From DAOUJH01 sp965116555 (GTDB lineage: Bacteria; Chloroflexota; Dehalococcoidia; Lucifugimonadales; QGNO01): 64,000 nucleotides of DNA. Under the pieces are notes generated by a model that was not told where the DNA came from, ran no database searches, and saw only the letters and a list, made by a program, of their open reading frames with translations. A program made the position numbers and the translations under genes. How positions within the stretch are numbered: the stretch's first letter is position 1; each line of letters begins with the position of its first letter. The stretch lies in assembly GCA_965116555.1 (NCBI GenBank), contig OZ220698.1:1736001-1800000 (forward strand). Reading direction: 5' to 3'. Below, piece after piece: positions 1-8,832 of the stretch.

Positions 1-895
1 CTATGGATATGTCCGGCCCTTTCTTGACTTGCACGCCCCCACCTTCAGAGCCGTTGCCATTGCCTCCATAGTAAGAAACGGACATGAAGTCCATGGAAAG
101 CGGCAGCGTTATTTCCCTCATCAGGTCCGCCATGAAGCAGAATACGCCCCTGAGCACGCCCAGAAGAACGGGCTGCTTCCCCTTATGGTCACGAGAAATG
201 GCCTTGCCAATCTGGCGCACCCTCCGCTCTATCTGCGGTTTGTTGAACAGTACCCGCTCCACCTCAGGGATGTCCTCCTGGACCAGCGGCCCAAACCCGT
301 ACTTGGCCAGGAGCCTGTGAATGTCACGCCTATAGAGCAGCTTGACGTTCACATCCGGGTAGAGCTCGCGCAGATGGCGCATCTTCCTGTTTTTCTCCGT
401 CACCAGGCTCTGTTTGAGGGTGGTTAGCTCCACGTAGAGATCCAGCTCAGGCAGATAGAAATCGGGAGTGAACATTTCCGCCACCCGTTCACCGTCCCAT
501 CTCAGCGGGAAGGAACGAGGTTCGTACAGCCACTTCACTCCGTAGAAGTCCAGCAGGCTGGTGAAATCATCCTCGCTAGGATGGGCAAAGGGCCGGTGCG
601 TCGTGGGAACAGGGTAATGCTCCATCGGCGTGGCAACGGGAGGGGTGTCGATTGAAGGAGATTCGACCCGGGGCTTGGAGGGCCTTCGCCTGCGCGCACG
701 GGGCTTCACCGCAGTTTCAGCCGTCGCTTGCGCGGTCTGAACCTCGCCGGTCAGACCGTCCGCCTCCACGGCTGAGGGCGACGCTCGCCCTTTCCGCTTA
801 CTGCTGCGGCGCTTGGATCCGTTGCTCTGGCTTTCCCAGGCTTTACTCTGATCGATAGAAGAGGCTGGCTCTTCCGAAATCGATACTTTCTCCAT
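1..895 (-). CDS. hpt: Hypoxanthine phosphoribosyltransferase with N-terminal nuclease-like domain (3' end cut by window edge)
   Basis: About 298 residues are visible before the window ends. Residues 1-100 are Ser/Arg/Lys/Pro-rich and probably disordered. Residues 105-200 resemble a small PD-(D/E)XK/Vsr-type fold: TPDFYLPELDLYVELTT (143-159) places Asp145 and Glu156, but the usual Lys is replaced by Thr. From about 210 the sequence is a purine phosphoribosyltransferase: KQPVLLGVLRGVFCFMADL (240-258), then the MDFMSVSYYGG stretch typical of HPRT. The family reaction makes IMP or GMP from hypoxanthine or guanine with PRPP; the PRPP loop lies beyond the edge. It is the last visible gene of the pyr operon, 82 bases after carB. 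The ATG at 895 has no clear Shine-Dalgarno; ATG 625 (Met91) would remove the disordered tail. The HPRT call is strong, the nuclease-like call moderate, and activity of that domain unknown. Confidence 0.8.
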   Translation of the reverse strand, partial: MEKVSISEEPASSIDQSKAWESQSNGSKRRSSKRKGRASPSAVEADGLTGEVQTAQATAETAVKPRARRRRPSKPRVESPSIDTPPVATPMEHYPVPTTHRPFAHPSEDDFTSLLDFYGVKWLYEPRSFPLRWDGERVAEMFTPDFYLPELDLYVELTTLKQSLVTEKNRKMRHLRELYPDVNVKLLYRRDIHRLLAKYGFGPLVQEDIPEVERVLFNKPQIERRVRQIGKAISRDHKGKQPVLLGVLRGVFCFMADLMREITLPLSMDFMSVSYYGGNGNGSEGGGVQVKKGPDISI

Positions 896-977
896 CAAAT
901 GTGTAGCTATTTTAGCCTAAACAGTCCAAGAGTGGCAACCTTGGCCGCTCTTTTCAACGCTTTTTCTCACTCCCCAC

Positions 978-3900
978 TCAGTATTCGTTAACGGGCAGCA
1001 CGTTATAGGAGCTTCCCCGTCCCAGGCTGTCCACGGCGGCGCGCGCCGTGTCCAGAGAGGTAAAGCATGAGATACGCCGCTCCGCAGCGGCGCGCCGTAT
1101 CTCAAAACCGTCTCGCAATGTGGACGCCGACTCTGAGACCGTGTTGATGACGGCCTTCACTCCTCCCTCTTCTATCACGTCCACCACGTTGGGATAACCC
1201 TCCCCCAGCTTCTTTGCTATTCGGCGGACTTCATATCCAAGGGCACGGATCATTGCCGCGGTGCCTTCCGTAGCGTACAGCTCGCAGTCGGCCTCAGCCA
1301 GGGCGCGTACCAGGGAAACCGCTTCCGCCTTGTCCTTGTCGGCGATGCTAAGCAGTACGGAGCTTTCTCTGTGCAGGTCAAGTCCGCTGGCCAGCAGGGC
1401 CTTGGCCACGGCGGGCATGAACTCATGGTCAACTCCCATGACCTCTCCCGTGGACTTCATCTCCGGCCCCAGATACGTATCCACTCCCGCCAGCTTTGAC
1501 ATGGAGAACACCGGCGCCTTTATCGCCACCAGCTTAGCTTTCTTCCACAACCCGCTTGGGTAACCCTGCTCTCGCAGCGTTCTGCCAAGCACCACTCTTG
1601 TGGCAAGCTGCACCATGGGCACGCCGGTGACCTTGGAGAGGAACGGCACGGTGCGGCTGGACCTGGGATTGGCCTCCAGCACGTATATAGCCGAGACGTC
1701 GGTATCGCCGTACTTGAATGTCGCGGGGTCGCGATAGGGGTCCAATCCCATGATGACGTACTGAATATTGATCAGGCCCTTGGTGCCCAGTCCCAGCGCT
1801 ATCCGCGTCGTATAGTCGACCAGCGTGTCCACCTCGGCGGTGGTCAGGGTCAACCCGGGGTATATGGCCATGGAATCGCCGCTGTGGACTCCGGCGCGCT
1901 CCACGTGCTCCATGATGCCCGGGATCAGCACCTGCTCACCGTCACAGATGGCGTCGACCTCCACCTCACGTCCTTCCAGGTACTTGTCTATCAGTATGGA
2001 TCTGCCGCGGCCTATCTCTACTGCGGTGCTCAGATAGCGGATAAGCTCGGAGGCGTTCTGCACTATTTCCATGGCCCGGCCCCCCAAAACGTAGCTGGGC
2101 CTCACCAGTACGGGGTATCCTATTTGTTGCGCTACGTTCAGCCCTTCCTCCACTGTCGTCACCGCCGCGCCGGGTGGCTGCGGGATTCCCTGCCTGGCCA
2201 GAAAGTCCTCGAACTTGTGCCTGTCGGCGGCGATGTCTATGGCCTGCGCCGACGACCCCAAGATGGGCATGCCCAAGCGCCCCAACGACTGCGACAGGTT
2301 GATTGCCGTCTGCCCTCCAAACTGCACCACCGACGGAGGGTATTCAATGCCTCCGTCGGGCGTCTCTATGGCCTCGTTTTCCAGTATGTCCAGGACGCTC
2401 TCTTCATCCAGAGGTTCAAAATAGAGCCTATCGCTGGTATCAAAATCGGTGGAAACGGTCTCCGGGTTGGAATTCACAATGATGCTGGCCGTACCCTCGT
2501 CCTGCAAGGCCCAAGCGGCATGTACGCTGCAATAGTCGAACTCGATTCCCTGCCCTATCCTGATGGGCCCGCTGCCTATCACCAGTGATTTCTTGCCGGG
2601 CAGGGGTAACGCTTCGTTCTCCTCCTCGTACGTGCTGTAGAAATACGGCGTTTGCGCCTCAAACTCAGCGGCGCAGGTGTCCACCATCTTGTAAACCGGC
2701 CGGACTCCCCATGACCGGCGCAGATCGCGTATCTGGTCGGGCAGGCGGTCTGCCAGGGTCCCTATGTACTCATCGGAAAAGCCAAGGCGCTTGGCGTTGC
2801 GCAACAGGCGCGGAGTGAGCGGTTCTGCCAGCAGCTGCCGTTCCATGTCCACTATGTTTTGCATACCGCTGAGGAACCAGGGGTCTATCCCTGTGCGGCG
2901 GCTGAGGTCCTGTATGGAAATGGATCCTCTCAAAGCGGCCATGAGAGCCCAGAGACGTGTGTCGTTGGCTTCCGTGGGTAAGCCTTCCAGCAAATCGTCT
3001 ACGCCACCTCTCCAGGCGGGGTCCTGCCAGAGCAGGGTCTCTGTCGATTGCTCCAGGGAGCGTACCGCCTTTTGCAGCGCCGCCTCAAAGGTGCGATCGA
3101 TTGCCATCACCTCACCCGTGGCCTTCATCTGAACGCCCAGGTCTCGTTCCCCCGTGGGGAACTTGTCGAAAGGCCAACGCGGTATTTTGACAACGCAATA
3201 GTCAAGCGCCGGTTCAAACACGGCCAGCGTTTTGCCGGTAACCCTGTTTGCAATCTCGTCCAGGCGCTTGCCAATTGCAATCTTGGCGGCAACACGGGCT
3301 ATGGGATAGCCGGTAGCTTTGCTTGCCAGCGCCGAGCTGCGGCTCACCCTGGGGTTGACCTCTATGACGTAGTATTGCGGCGACGGCTCTTTGCCATCGG
3401 CGAATTCGTGGGGGGCGGCCCATGGATGCGGCGATAGAGCAAACTGAATGTTGCAACCGCCTTCCACTCCCAGCGCCCGGATGATGCGCAGGGCGGCACT
3501 GCGCAGCATCTGATACTCCTTGTCGGAAAGGGTCTGGGTGGGCGCAACCACTATGCTGTCTCCGGTGTGCACGCCCATGGGGTCTATGTTCTCCATGGCG
3601 CACACCGTGAGGCAGTTATCGGCGCCGTCCCTCATTATTTCGTATTCAACCTCTTTCCAGCCCAAGAGGTACTTTTCCACCAGCACCTGGTGGATGGGGC
3701 TGGCGGCCAGCCCGCTTATTGCCGTCTGTTCAAGGTCATCCCATCCCTGGACAACGCCTCCGCCGGTGCCTCCCAGCGTGTAGGCGGGGCGCACCACCAA
3801 GGGGAACCTTATCCTCTCGGCCGCTTCCCTGGCTTCCTCCAGAGAAGTTACCGTTTCGCTTTCAGGCACGGGCTCTCCCATGTCTATGAGCAGCTGGCGG

Positions 3901-4298
3901 AACAGGGAGCGGTCTTCAGCCGTCCGTATGGTTTCCAGTGGCGTCCCCAGGAGGCGAACGCCGTACTTGTCCAGAATGCCCGCTTCGGCTACTTCTACAG
4001 CCAGGTTGAGGCCCGTTTGACCGCCCAGAGTGGGTAGCAGTCCCTGCGGCCGCTCCCTCTGTATGATTCGCTCAATGACGTCGACGGTGAGAGGCTCTAT
4101 GTAGACCACGTCGGCAATGCCTTGATCCGTCATGATAGTGGCGGGGTTGGAGTTGACCAGAACGGTGGTAACGCCCTCCTCCCTAACGGAACGGCATGCC
4201 TGGGAGCCCGCATAGTCAAACTCGGCAGCCTGCCCGATGACTATGGGCCCTGAACCAATGATGAGAACTTTATCTATCTGAGGAGAGAGTTCTGTCAC
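978..4298 (-). CDS. carB: Carbamoyl-phosphate synthase large subunit
   Basis: 1106 residues, slightly longer than the usual ~1070. It makes carbamoyl phosphate from bicarbonate, ammonia delivered by CarA, and two ATP, for pyrimidine and arginine synthesis. Two homologous halves are visible: the first begins with KVLIIGSGPIVIGQAAEFDY, the second near residue 555 with KSLVIGSGPIRIGQGIEFDY. Each carries an ATP-grasp domain (for example YTLGGTGGG and YVLGGRAMEIV). The C-terminal ~150 residues (from about SVLLSIADKDK) match the MGS-type allosteric domain. The start is GTG at 4298, preceded by GAGGGA. It lies 37 bases after carA in the pyr operon, so PyrR attenuation upstream of pyrR should govern it. 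Confidence 0.97.
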   Translation of the reverse strand: MTELSPQIDKVLIIGSGPIVIGQAAEFDYAGSQACRSVREEGVTTVLVNSNPATIMTDQGIADVVYIEPLTVDVIERIIQRERPQGLLPTLGGQTGLNLAVEVAEAGILDKYGVRLLGTPLETIRTAEDRSLFRQLLIDMGEPVPESETVTSLEEAREAAERIRFPLVVRPAYTLGGTGGGVVQGWDDLEQTAISGLAASPIHQVLVEKYLLGWKEVEYEIMRDGADNCLTVCAMENIDPMGVHTGDSIVVAPTQTLSDKEYQMLRSAALRIIRALGVEGGCNIQFALSPHPWAAPHEFADGKEPSPQYYVIEVNPRVSRSSALASKATGYPIARVAAKIAIGKRLDEIANRVTGKTLAVFEPALDYCVVKIPRWPFDKFPTGERDLGVQMKATGEVMAIDRTFEAALQKAVRSLEQSTETLLWQDPAWRGGVDDLLEGLPTEANDTRLWALMAALRGSISIQDLSRRTGIDPWFLSGMQNIVDMERQLLAEPLTPRLLRNAKRLGFSDEYIGTLADRLPDQIRDLRRSWGVRPVYKMVDTCAAEFEAQTPYFYSTYEEENEALPLPGKKSLVIGSGPIRIGQGIEFDYCSVHAAWALQDEGTASIIVNSNPETVSTDFDTSDRLYFEPLDEESVLDILENEAIETPDGGIEYPPSVVQFGGQTAINLSQSLGRLGMPILGSSAQAIDIAADRHKFEDFLARQGIPQPPGAAVTTVEEGLNVAQQIGYPVLVRPSYVLGGRAMEIVQNASELIRYLSTAVEIGRGRSILIDKYLEGREVEVDAICDGEQVLIPGIMEHVERAGVHSGDSMAIYPGLTLTTAEVDTLVDYTTRIALGLGTKGLINIQYVIMGLDPYRDPATFKYGDTDVSAIYVLEANPRSSRTVPFLSKVTGVPMVQLATRVVLGRTLREQGYPSGLWKKAKLVAIKAPVFSMSKLAGVDTYLGPEMKSTGEVMGVDHEFMPAVAKALLASGLDLHRESSVLLSIADKDKAEAVSLVRALAEADCELYATEGTAAMIRALGYEVRRIAKKLGEGYPNVVDVIEEGGVKAVINTVSESASTLRDGFEIRRAAAERRISCFTSLDTARAAVDSLGRGSSYNVLPVNEY

Positions 4299-4335
4299 TC
4301 CATCCCTCGTTCACCGGTAAAGGCAAGTAGATTCC

Positions 4336-5439
4336 TCATGATCTACTTACCTCCTTTATAATCGACAGGAACCTGTCGAAGAGGTATTCATTGTCCCAAG
4401 GCCCAGGAGCGGCCTCGGAATGGAATTGTATCCCCATGATGGGGAGCTCCCTGTGTATCATCCCCTCAACCGTGCCGTCGTTGAGATTAACGTGACTCAC
4501 CTCCATACCTGCGGGAATTGTATCCGCGTCCACTGCGAAACCGTGGTTCTGAGCCGTAATGTAGACACGGCCCGTAGCCAGATCCCGCACGGGGTGGTTT
4601 CCTCCGTGATGCCCGAATTTGAGCTTATAAGTCTGTGCCCCAAGAGCCTTGGAAAGAAGCTGATGGCCCAGGCAAATCCCCATCACCGGCAGCTTGCCAA
4701 TCAGGCCGCTTACCATGTCCACGGCGTAACCCAGATGCGCCGGGTCTCCCGGCCCGGGCGAGAACACTATCCCGTCGGGCTCCAAGCCCAATACGTCTTC
4801 GGCGGTGGTGCTGGCCGGCACAACCGTTGCCTGGCACCCCCTGGCTTCAAGATTCCTTAAGATGTTGTATTTCAAGCCGCAGTCCGTGACCACAATGTGC
4901 GGCCCGGAGCCATGTTGAACCGGCTTTCCATTCCAGGCGTAGCTATCGCTGGTAGTCACGGAAGCAACGTAGTCCACGTCATCGTACCTCGGCGCACGGC
5001 TAAGCCGTTCCCGCGCCTCCTCCGGGCTCAACTCAGAGGTGAGGCACCCCATCATTGCGCCTTCCCGGCGGATGCGCCTGGTCACGGCACGGGTATCCAC
5101 TTTGCTGATACCCACTATGTTCTGGCTTGCCAGGTACTCGTCGATTGCGCCGTCGCTGCGGTAATGGCTGGGGTTTCTGGATTGCTCGCGCACCACGTAC
5201 CCGGCCACCTGAATCCGCCGCGACTCCACGTACCGCTCACTCACTCCGTAGTTGCCGATGAGCGGATACGTAGCCACCACTATCTGCCCGGCATACGATG
5301 GGTCGGTGAGGATCTCCTGGTAGCCGGTCATAGAGGTGTTGAACACAACCTCGCCGAAGGTGGTGCCAACGGCTCCCATCGATTCGCCCTGATAGACGGA
5401 GCCGTCCTCCAGCACCAGGTACGCTTCTCTAACCTCCAA
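4336..5439 (-). CDS. carA: Carbamoyl-phosphate synthase small (glutaminase) subunit
   Basis: 367 residues, the normal family length. It hydrolyses glutamine and channels ammonia to CarB. The N-terminal CPSase small-chain domain (1-150) is followed by a class I amidotransferase domain: the nucleophile is Cys256 in PVMGICLGHQ, and the His/Glu pair lies in GIQFHSEAAPGP near the C-terminus. The start is TTG at 5439, which overlaps the end of pyrC by 11 bases; this and the conserved AYLVLEDGSVYQGES opening support it. It is translationally coupled inside the pyr operon. Confidence 0.96.
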   Translation of the reverse strand: MEVREAYLVLEDGSVYQGESMGAVGTTFGEVVFNTSMTGYQEILTDPSYAGQIVVATYPLIGNYGVSERYVESRRIQVAGYVVREQSRNPSHYRSDGAIDEYLASQNIVGISKVDTRAVTRRIRREGAMMGCLTSELSPEEARERLSRAPRYDDVDYVASVTTSDSYAWNGKPVQHGSGPHIVVTDCGLKYNILRNLEARGCQATVVPASTTAEDVLGLEPDGIVFSPGPGDPAHLGYAVDMVSGLIGKLPVMGICLGHQLLSKALGAQTYKLKFGHHGGNHPVRDLATGRVYITAQNHGFAVDADTIPAGMEVSHVNLNDGTVEGMIHRELPIMGIQFHSEAAPGPWDNEYLFDRFLSIIKEVSRS

Positions 5440-6805
5440 CGGTTGCCACCTCTGCCATCTCTGAATGCACTATTCTGCCACCTGCTATGGTGGCTGTTAC
5501 TCGACCTTTCAATGCGACCCCTTCCAGCGGAGTGTTCTTGCCCTTGGAAGCGAACTCCTCGCTGCGCACCACCCACTCCTTTTCAGGATCGAAGACTACG
5601 ACATCGGCGGTAGTCCCCTCTTGCAGCGTCGCCAGATGGGCGTATTCCTGACCCAGTACGGAGAGGGCGCCCGTGGTCAACCCGGCAACCAGGGTGCTCA
5701 ACTCCACTTGGCCGCCGTGCACCAGCCTCATCAGCAAGCCTAGAGCGGTTTCCAGACCGCTGAACCCGTAAGCGGCGTCGTCATACGTCACCAGCTTGTC
5801 AATGACTGTCTGGGGCGCGTGGTCCGTGGCAATCGCATCTATCCACCCGTCTCGCAACCCTGCCACCAGCGCCTCCACGTCGCGTTTGGTCCGCAGAGGA
5901 GGGTTAACCTTGGTAAGGGTGTCGTATGCCTCGGGGCCCAGCGGCCCGCCCAAGGGCCCGTCCTTGTCATGCCCTACCACCCAGCTCTCGTCCAGCGTGA
6001 GGTGGTGAGGCGTAACTTCCGCGGTTACCTTTATCCCCTGTTGCTTCGCCAATCGAACCAGCTCCACGGCTCCCGACGTCGTCAGATGCGCCACGTGCAG
6101 ATGACCGCCCGTCAGTTGGGCCAGCGAAATATCCCGCGCAATCATCGTTTCTTCAGCGGCGGCGGGCCAGCCGCTTAACCCCAAACGGTTGGAGATATGC
6201 CCTTCGTTCACCGGCGCTCCCTGTGAGAGCTCGGTATCCTCGGAATGCTGGAGTACGGGGAGCCCCAGCCCGCCTGCGTAAGCCAGGGCCTGGCGCATCA
6301 GGTGGGAGTCCTCCACGGGGCTTCCGTCGTCGCTGAACCCCACGACACCCGATTGCGCAAGCTCCCACATCTCGGCCAGTTCCTTCCCGGCCCGGCCTTT
6401 GGTCACGCTGCCTATTGGCAGCACTCGGGCTTTCCCTGCCGCAGCAGCTTGACGCAGCACAAACTCCACCGTAGAGGCGTTGTCCATAGCGGGGTTGGTG
6501 TTGGGCATGGCGCAGATGGTGGTGAACCCGCCTCTCACGGCGGCTTCCACGCCGGTGGCAACCGTCTCTCTATCCTCGTAGCCCGGCTCCCTTAGATGCG
6601 AGTGCAAATCGATGAAACCGGGACAGGCCACAAGCCCATCGCCTTTTATGACTTGGCAGCCCGGCGGCGCGTGGCCGTTGCGAATCGCCCCGCCCGCATG
6701 CTTTATCACGCCATCGACTATAAGCAGGTCGCCCGTCTCGTCCATACCCCTGTGGGGATCGATGATACGCACGTCTCGCATGAGAAGGGAGTGCGTGCCG
6801 TTCAC
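5429..6805 (-). CDS. pyrC: Dihydroorotase, class I
   Basis: 458 residues. It converts N-carbamoyl-aspartate to dihydroorotate, the third step of de novo pyrimidine synthesis. The zinc-binding HxH is at His68/His70 in DLHSHLREPGYEDRET, and the later metal and substrate motifs SDDGSPVED, LQHSED, TAEVTPHHL and IATDHAPQT are all present, as in class I amidohydrolases. The start is GTG at 6805, overlapping the pyrB stop as GTGA; its 3' end overlaps carA. The tight overlaps indicate one transcript with coupled translation. Confidence 0.96.
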   Translation of the reverse strand: MNGTHSLLMRDVRIIDPHRGMDETGDLLIVDGVIKHAGGAIRNGHAPPGCQVIKGDGLVACPGFIDLHSHLREPGYEDRETVATGVEAAVRGGFTTICAMPNTNPAMDNASTVEFVLRQAAAAGKARVLPIGSVTKGRAGKELAEMWELAQSGVVGFSDDGSPVEDSHLMRQALAYAGGLGLPVLQHSEDTELSQGAPVNEGHISNRLGLSGWPAAAEETMIARDISLAQLTGGHLHVAHLTTSGAVELVRLAKQQGIKVTAEVTPHHLTLDESWVVGHDKDGPLGGPLGPEAYDTLTKVNPPLRTKRDVEALVAGLRDGWIDAIATDHAPQTVIDKLVTYDDAAYGFSGLETALGLLMRLVHGGQVELSTLVAGLTTGALSVLGQEYAHLATLQEGTTADVVVFDPEKEWVVRSEEFASKGKNTPLEGVALKGRVTATIAGGRIVHSEMAEVATVGG

Positions 6806-7854
6806 TGCTGCCCTCCCTGCGCTTGACTCTTTTGCCGCGAGCCCATCAGCAGATAGAGCAGCGCCATTCGCACCGCCACGCCGTTGTGCACCTGTTCCTC
6901 TATCAACGACTGCGCTCCGTGGGCAACGTCGGGGCTAATCTCCACCCCCTCATTCATCGGGCCGGGATGCATGACCAGGGCGTTGGGCTTGGCCAAGGCC
7001 AGCCTATCCTTGGTGATGCCGTACATCTTCGAATATTCGCGCAGCGTAGGGAGAAGCCCCGCCTGCTGCCGCTCCAATTGGAGGCGCAAAGGCATTACAA
7101 CGTCCGCTTCTGTGATGGCCTTCTCTATGTTGGTCTCCACCTTCACTGAGCCAAACAGATGTCCATCCCTGAGGTGCCCGCCGGAAAGGAACTCCTGGGG
7201 CAACAGCGTCGGAGGAGCGCATAGCACTATTTGAGCTCCTGCCGTCCGCAAGGCCCACAGGTTGGACCTAGCGACCCTGCTGTGGGTAACGTCCCCCACT
7301 ATGACAACCTTAGCGCCGGCCACGGAGCCTAAGTGCCGCTTCATTGTGTACAGGTCAAGGAGCGCCTGCGTGGGATGGGCGTGCCAGCCGTCTCCCCCGT
7401 TGATGACGCCCGCGCGCTCCAGGTTCCGCGCCATGAAGTAAGGAGCCCCTGAATGCGGGTGCCTTACCACTATAATGTCCGTACCGGTTGCTTGCAGTGT
7501 CCGTACCGTATTGAGAAGCGATTCGCCTTTTTCAACGCTGCTCCCGGAAGACGATACGTTGATGACGTCGGCGCTGAGAAGCTTCCCCGCCTCTTCGAAC
7601 GAGACCCTGGTGCGGGTGCTCACTTCGTAGAACAGGGTGACTATCACTTTGCCTCTCAGAGTGGGGACCTTCTTGATGTCGCGGCTGAGCACCTCGCGCA
7701 TAGCGTCCGTGGTGCTCATCACCAGGTCCAGCTCCTCGTGGGAGAAGTCGTCCAGGTCAAGCAGGTGACGGCGGGAGCCGTTTACCATGCTCGGCCGGGC
7801 GATTGTCTTAGCCTGCTGTAGAGTGGATGCCATAGCCTTAATGGAACTTTCCAT
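6802..7854 (-). CDS. pyrB: Aspartate carbamoyltransferase catalytic subunit
   Basis: 350 residues, about 30 more than typical, mostly at the N-terminus. It condenses aspartate with carbamoyl phosphate. The carbamoyl-phosphate loop STRTRVSFEEA begins at residue 79; HPTQALLDLYT and the terminal HPGPMNEGVEI are diagnostic. The start is ambiguous: ATG 7854 overlaps the upstream GIY-YIG gene by 17 bases, while ATG 7833 (Met8, MASTLQQ) lies 4 bases after that gene's stop. No pyrI regulatory subunit follows, as usual for PyrR-controlled operons. Confidence 0.95.
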   Translation of the reverse strand: MESSIKAMASTLQQAKTIARPSMVNGSRRHLLDLDDFSHEELDLVMSTTDAMREVLSRDIKKVPTLRGKVIVTLFYEVSTRTRVSFEEAGKLLSADVINVSSSGSSVEKGESLLNTVRTLQATGTDIIVVRHPHSGAPYFMARNLERAGVINGGDGWHAHPTQALLDLYTMKRHLGSVAGAKVVIVGDVTHSRVARSNLWALRTAGAQIVLCAPPTLLPQEFLSGGHLRDGHLFGSVKVETNIEKAITEADVVMPLRLQLERQQAGLLPTLREYSKMYGITKDRLALAKPNALVMHPGPMNEGVEISPDVAHGAQSLIEEQVHNGVAVRMALLYLLMGSRQKSQAQGGQQ

Positions 7855-8206
7855 CCTTCGTAGTGTTGTGCTTCGGGTTGGTCCCGTATTGGCGACGATG
7901 AGAAGCCAGCTTTGCAGCTTCTATGCGCTCAGCAGACTTTCGAGGGATCGCCCTAGTCTCAACCACCAACTTATCCCCACGACTGAGCTTACCGGCCTCG
8001 CGATGTTGAGCCGCGCGCCGAGTCGGGTTGTTGGTAGACCCTATGTATTTGGTGGCGCCCTTCCCGCTCCTGATTGAATACTGAACTGCCTTGCCTGATT
8101 TTATTTGGCCTTTTGGTCGAGCACTCTTTCCATTACCTGAGCTTCTTCCACTAAAACTCCGTCGAACTCCGCCTCTGTAGCTTCCTCTGCCGTATCCTCT
8201 AGCCAT
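7838..8206 (-). CDS. Small GIY-YIG-like nuclease-domain protein inside the pyr operon
   Basis: 122 residues. Residues 1-38 are Gly/Arg/Ser-rich and basic. Residues 40-120 read as a compact GIY-YIG domain: a degenerate first motif (VQYSI, 41-45), an intact YIG (54-56), the following STNNPTRRAAQH with candidate catalytic Arg63/64, Glu93 in SAERIEAAKL, and Asn110 or Asn114 in GTNPKHNTTKDG. It has an AAGGAG ribosome site, starts 12 bases after pyrR and ends next to the pyrB start, so it is co-transcribed with pyrimidine genes. Stand-alone GIY-YIG proteins can be homing endonucleases, repair enzymes or phage-derived proteins; nothing here shows which. No intron or intein is visible in the flanking genes. 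Confidence 0.75.
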   Translation of the reverse strand: MARGYGRGSYRGGVRRSFSGRSSGNGKSARPKGQIKSGKAVQYSIRSGKGATKYIGSTNNPTRRAAQHREAGKLSRGDKLVVETRAIPRKSAERIEAAKLASHRRQYGTNPKHNTTKDGKFH

Positions 8207-8218
8207 ACCTAATCTCCT

Positions 8219-8761
8219 TCATCGCCGGATAGGAACCGGCACAAGCGCAACCTCTTCTACCCCGTCAACTTCGGCCAACCTCACCTGGATCTGTTCTTGC
8301 AACGTTGTCGGTATGTTCTTGCCCACGTAATCGGCGCGGATGGGCAACTCCCTGTGTCCCCGGTCTACCAGCACGGCTAGTTGCACCTGCTCCGGCCTGC
8401 CCAAGTCGGTCAACGCGTCCAACGCGGCGCGTATGGTGCGGCCGGTGAACAGCACGTCGTCTACCAGCACCAGTTTGCGGCTGTCCACGCCCTCCGGGAT
8501 TTCCGTTGAATGGACAACTGGCGGGCTGCCGGTTGCAATGTCGTCTCGGTATAACGCTATGTCCAACGCTCCGACGGGCACATCGCGCCCCTCTATGTCA
8601 GCGATTCGCTCCGCCAGTCTCTGAGCAATAGGGGCTCCGCGGGTCCTTATGCCTGCCAGCACCAGCCCCTCTATGCCCCGGTTGCGTTCAACAATTTCAT
8701 GGGCTATACGGGTAATGGCCCGTCTCATGTCCTCTGCCGAGAGTATTATTTTTTCCATCAT
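8219..8761 (-). CDS. pyrR: PyrR bifunctional regulator / uracil phosphoribosyltransferase
   Basis: 180 residues, the normal length. PyrR binds UMP and the leader RNA to promote termination, and also has uracil phosphoribosyltransferase activity. The PRPP-binding loop KLVLVDDVLFTGRTIRAAL (about 95-113) and the N-terminal GIRTRGAPIAQRLAERI are characteristic. It is the first gene of the pyr operon and lies directly behind a PyrR-type leader. The start is ATG 8761; a second ATG follows at 8758. The ribosome site AGGGG lies inside the terminator hairpin. Confidence 0.97.
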   Translation of the reverse strand: MMEKIILSAEDMRRAITRIAHEIVERNRGIEGLVLAGIRTRGAPIAQRLAERIADIEGRDVPVGALDIALYRDDIATGSPPVVHSTEIPEGVDSRKLVLVDDVLFTGRTIRAALDALTDLGRPEQVQLAVLVDRGHRELPIRADYVGKNIPTTLQEQIQVRLAEVDGVEEVALVPVPIRR

Positions 8762-8764
8762 GTA

Positions 8765-8797
8765 AAAGACCCCTGCCTGTGGGCGGCAAGGGTCTTT
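8765..8797 (-). terminator. Attenuator terminator hairpin of the pyr leader
   Basis: On the minus strand AAAGACCCTTGCC pairs with GGCAGGGGTCTTT (12 of 13 positions) around a 7-base loop, followed by a short T run just before the pyrR ATG. Its 3' arm contains the AGGGG Shine-Dalgarno of pyrR, so the hairpin may block translation as well as transcription. Confidence 0.85.
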
Positions 8798-8832
8798 AAA
8801 ACATTAGATGGCTAAGTCAGCCACGGCAGTCA

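Noticed and set aside
896..977. Hairpin AGAGTGGC/GCCGCTCT between carB and hpt as a terminator
   Set aside because: Its only T-rich side is on the plus strand, where no gene ends; on the operon strand it lacks a T run.
1884..2588. 234-residue open frame on the plus strand inside carB
   Set aside because: Antisense shadow of a conserved gene; composition is not protein-like and there is no ribosome site.
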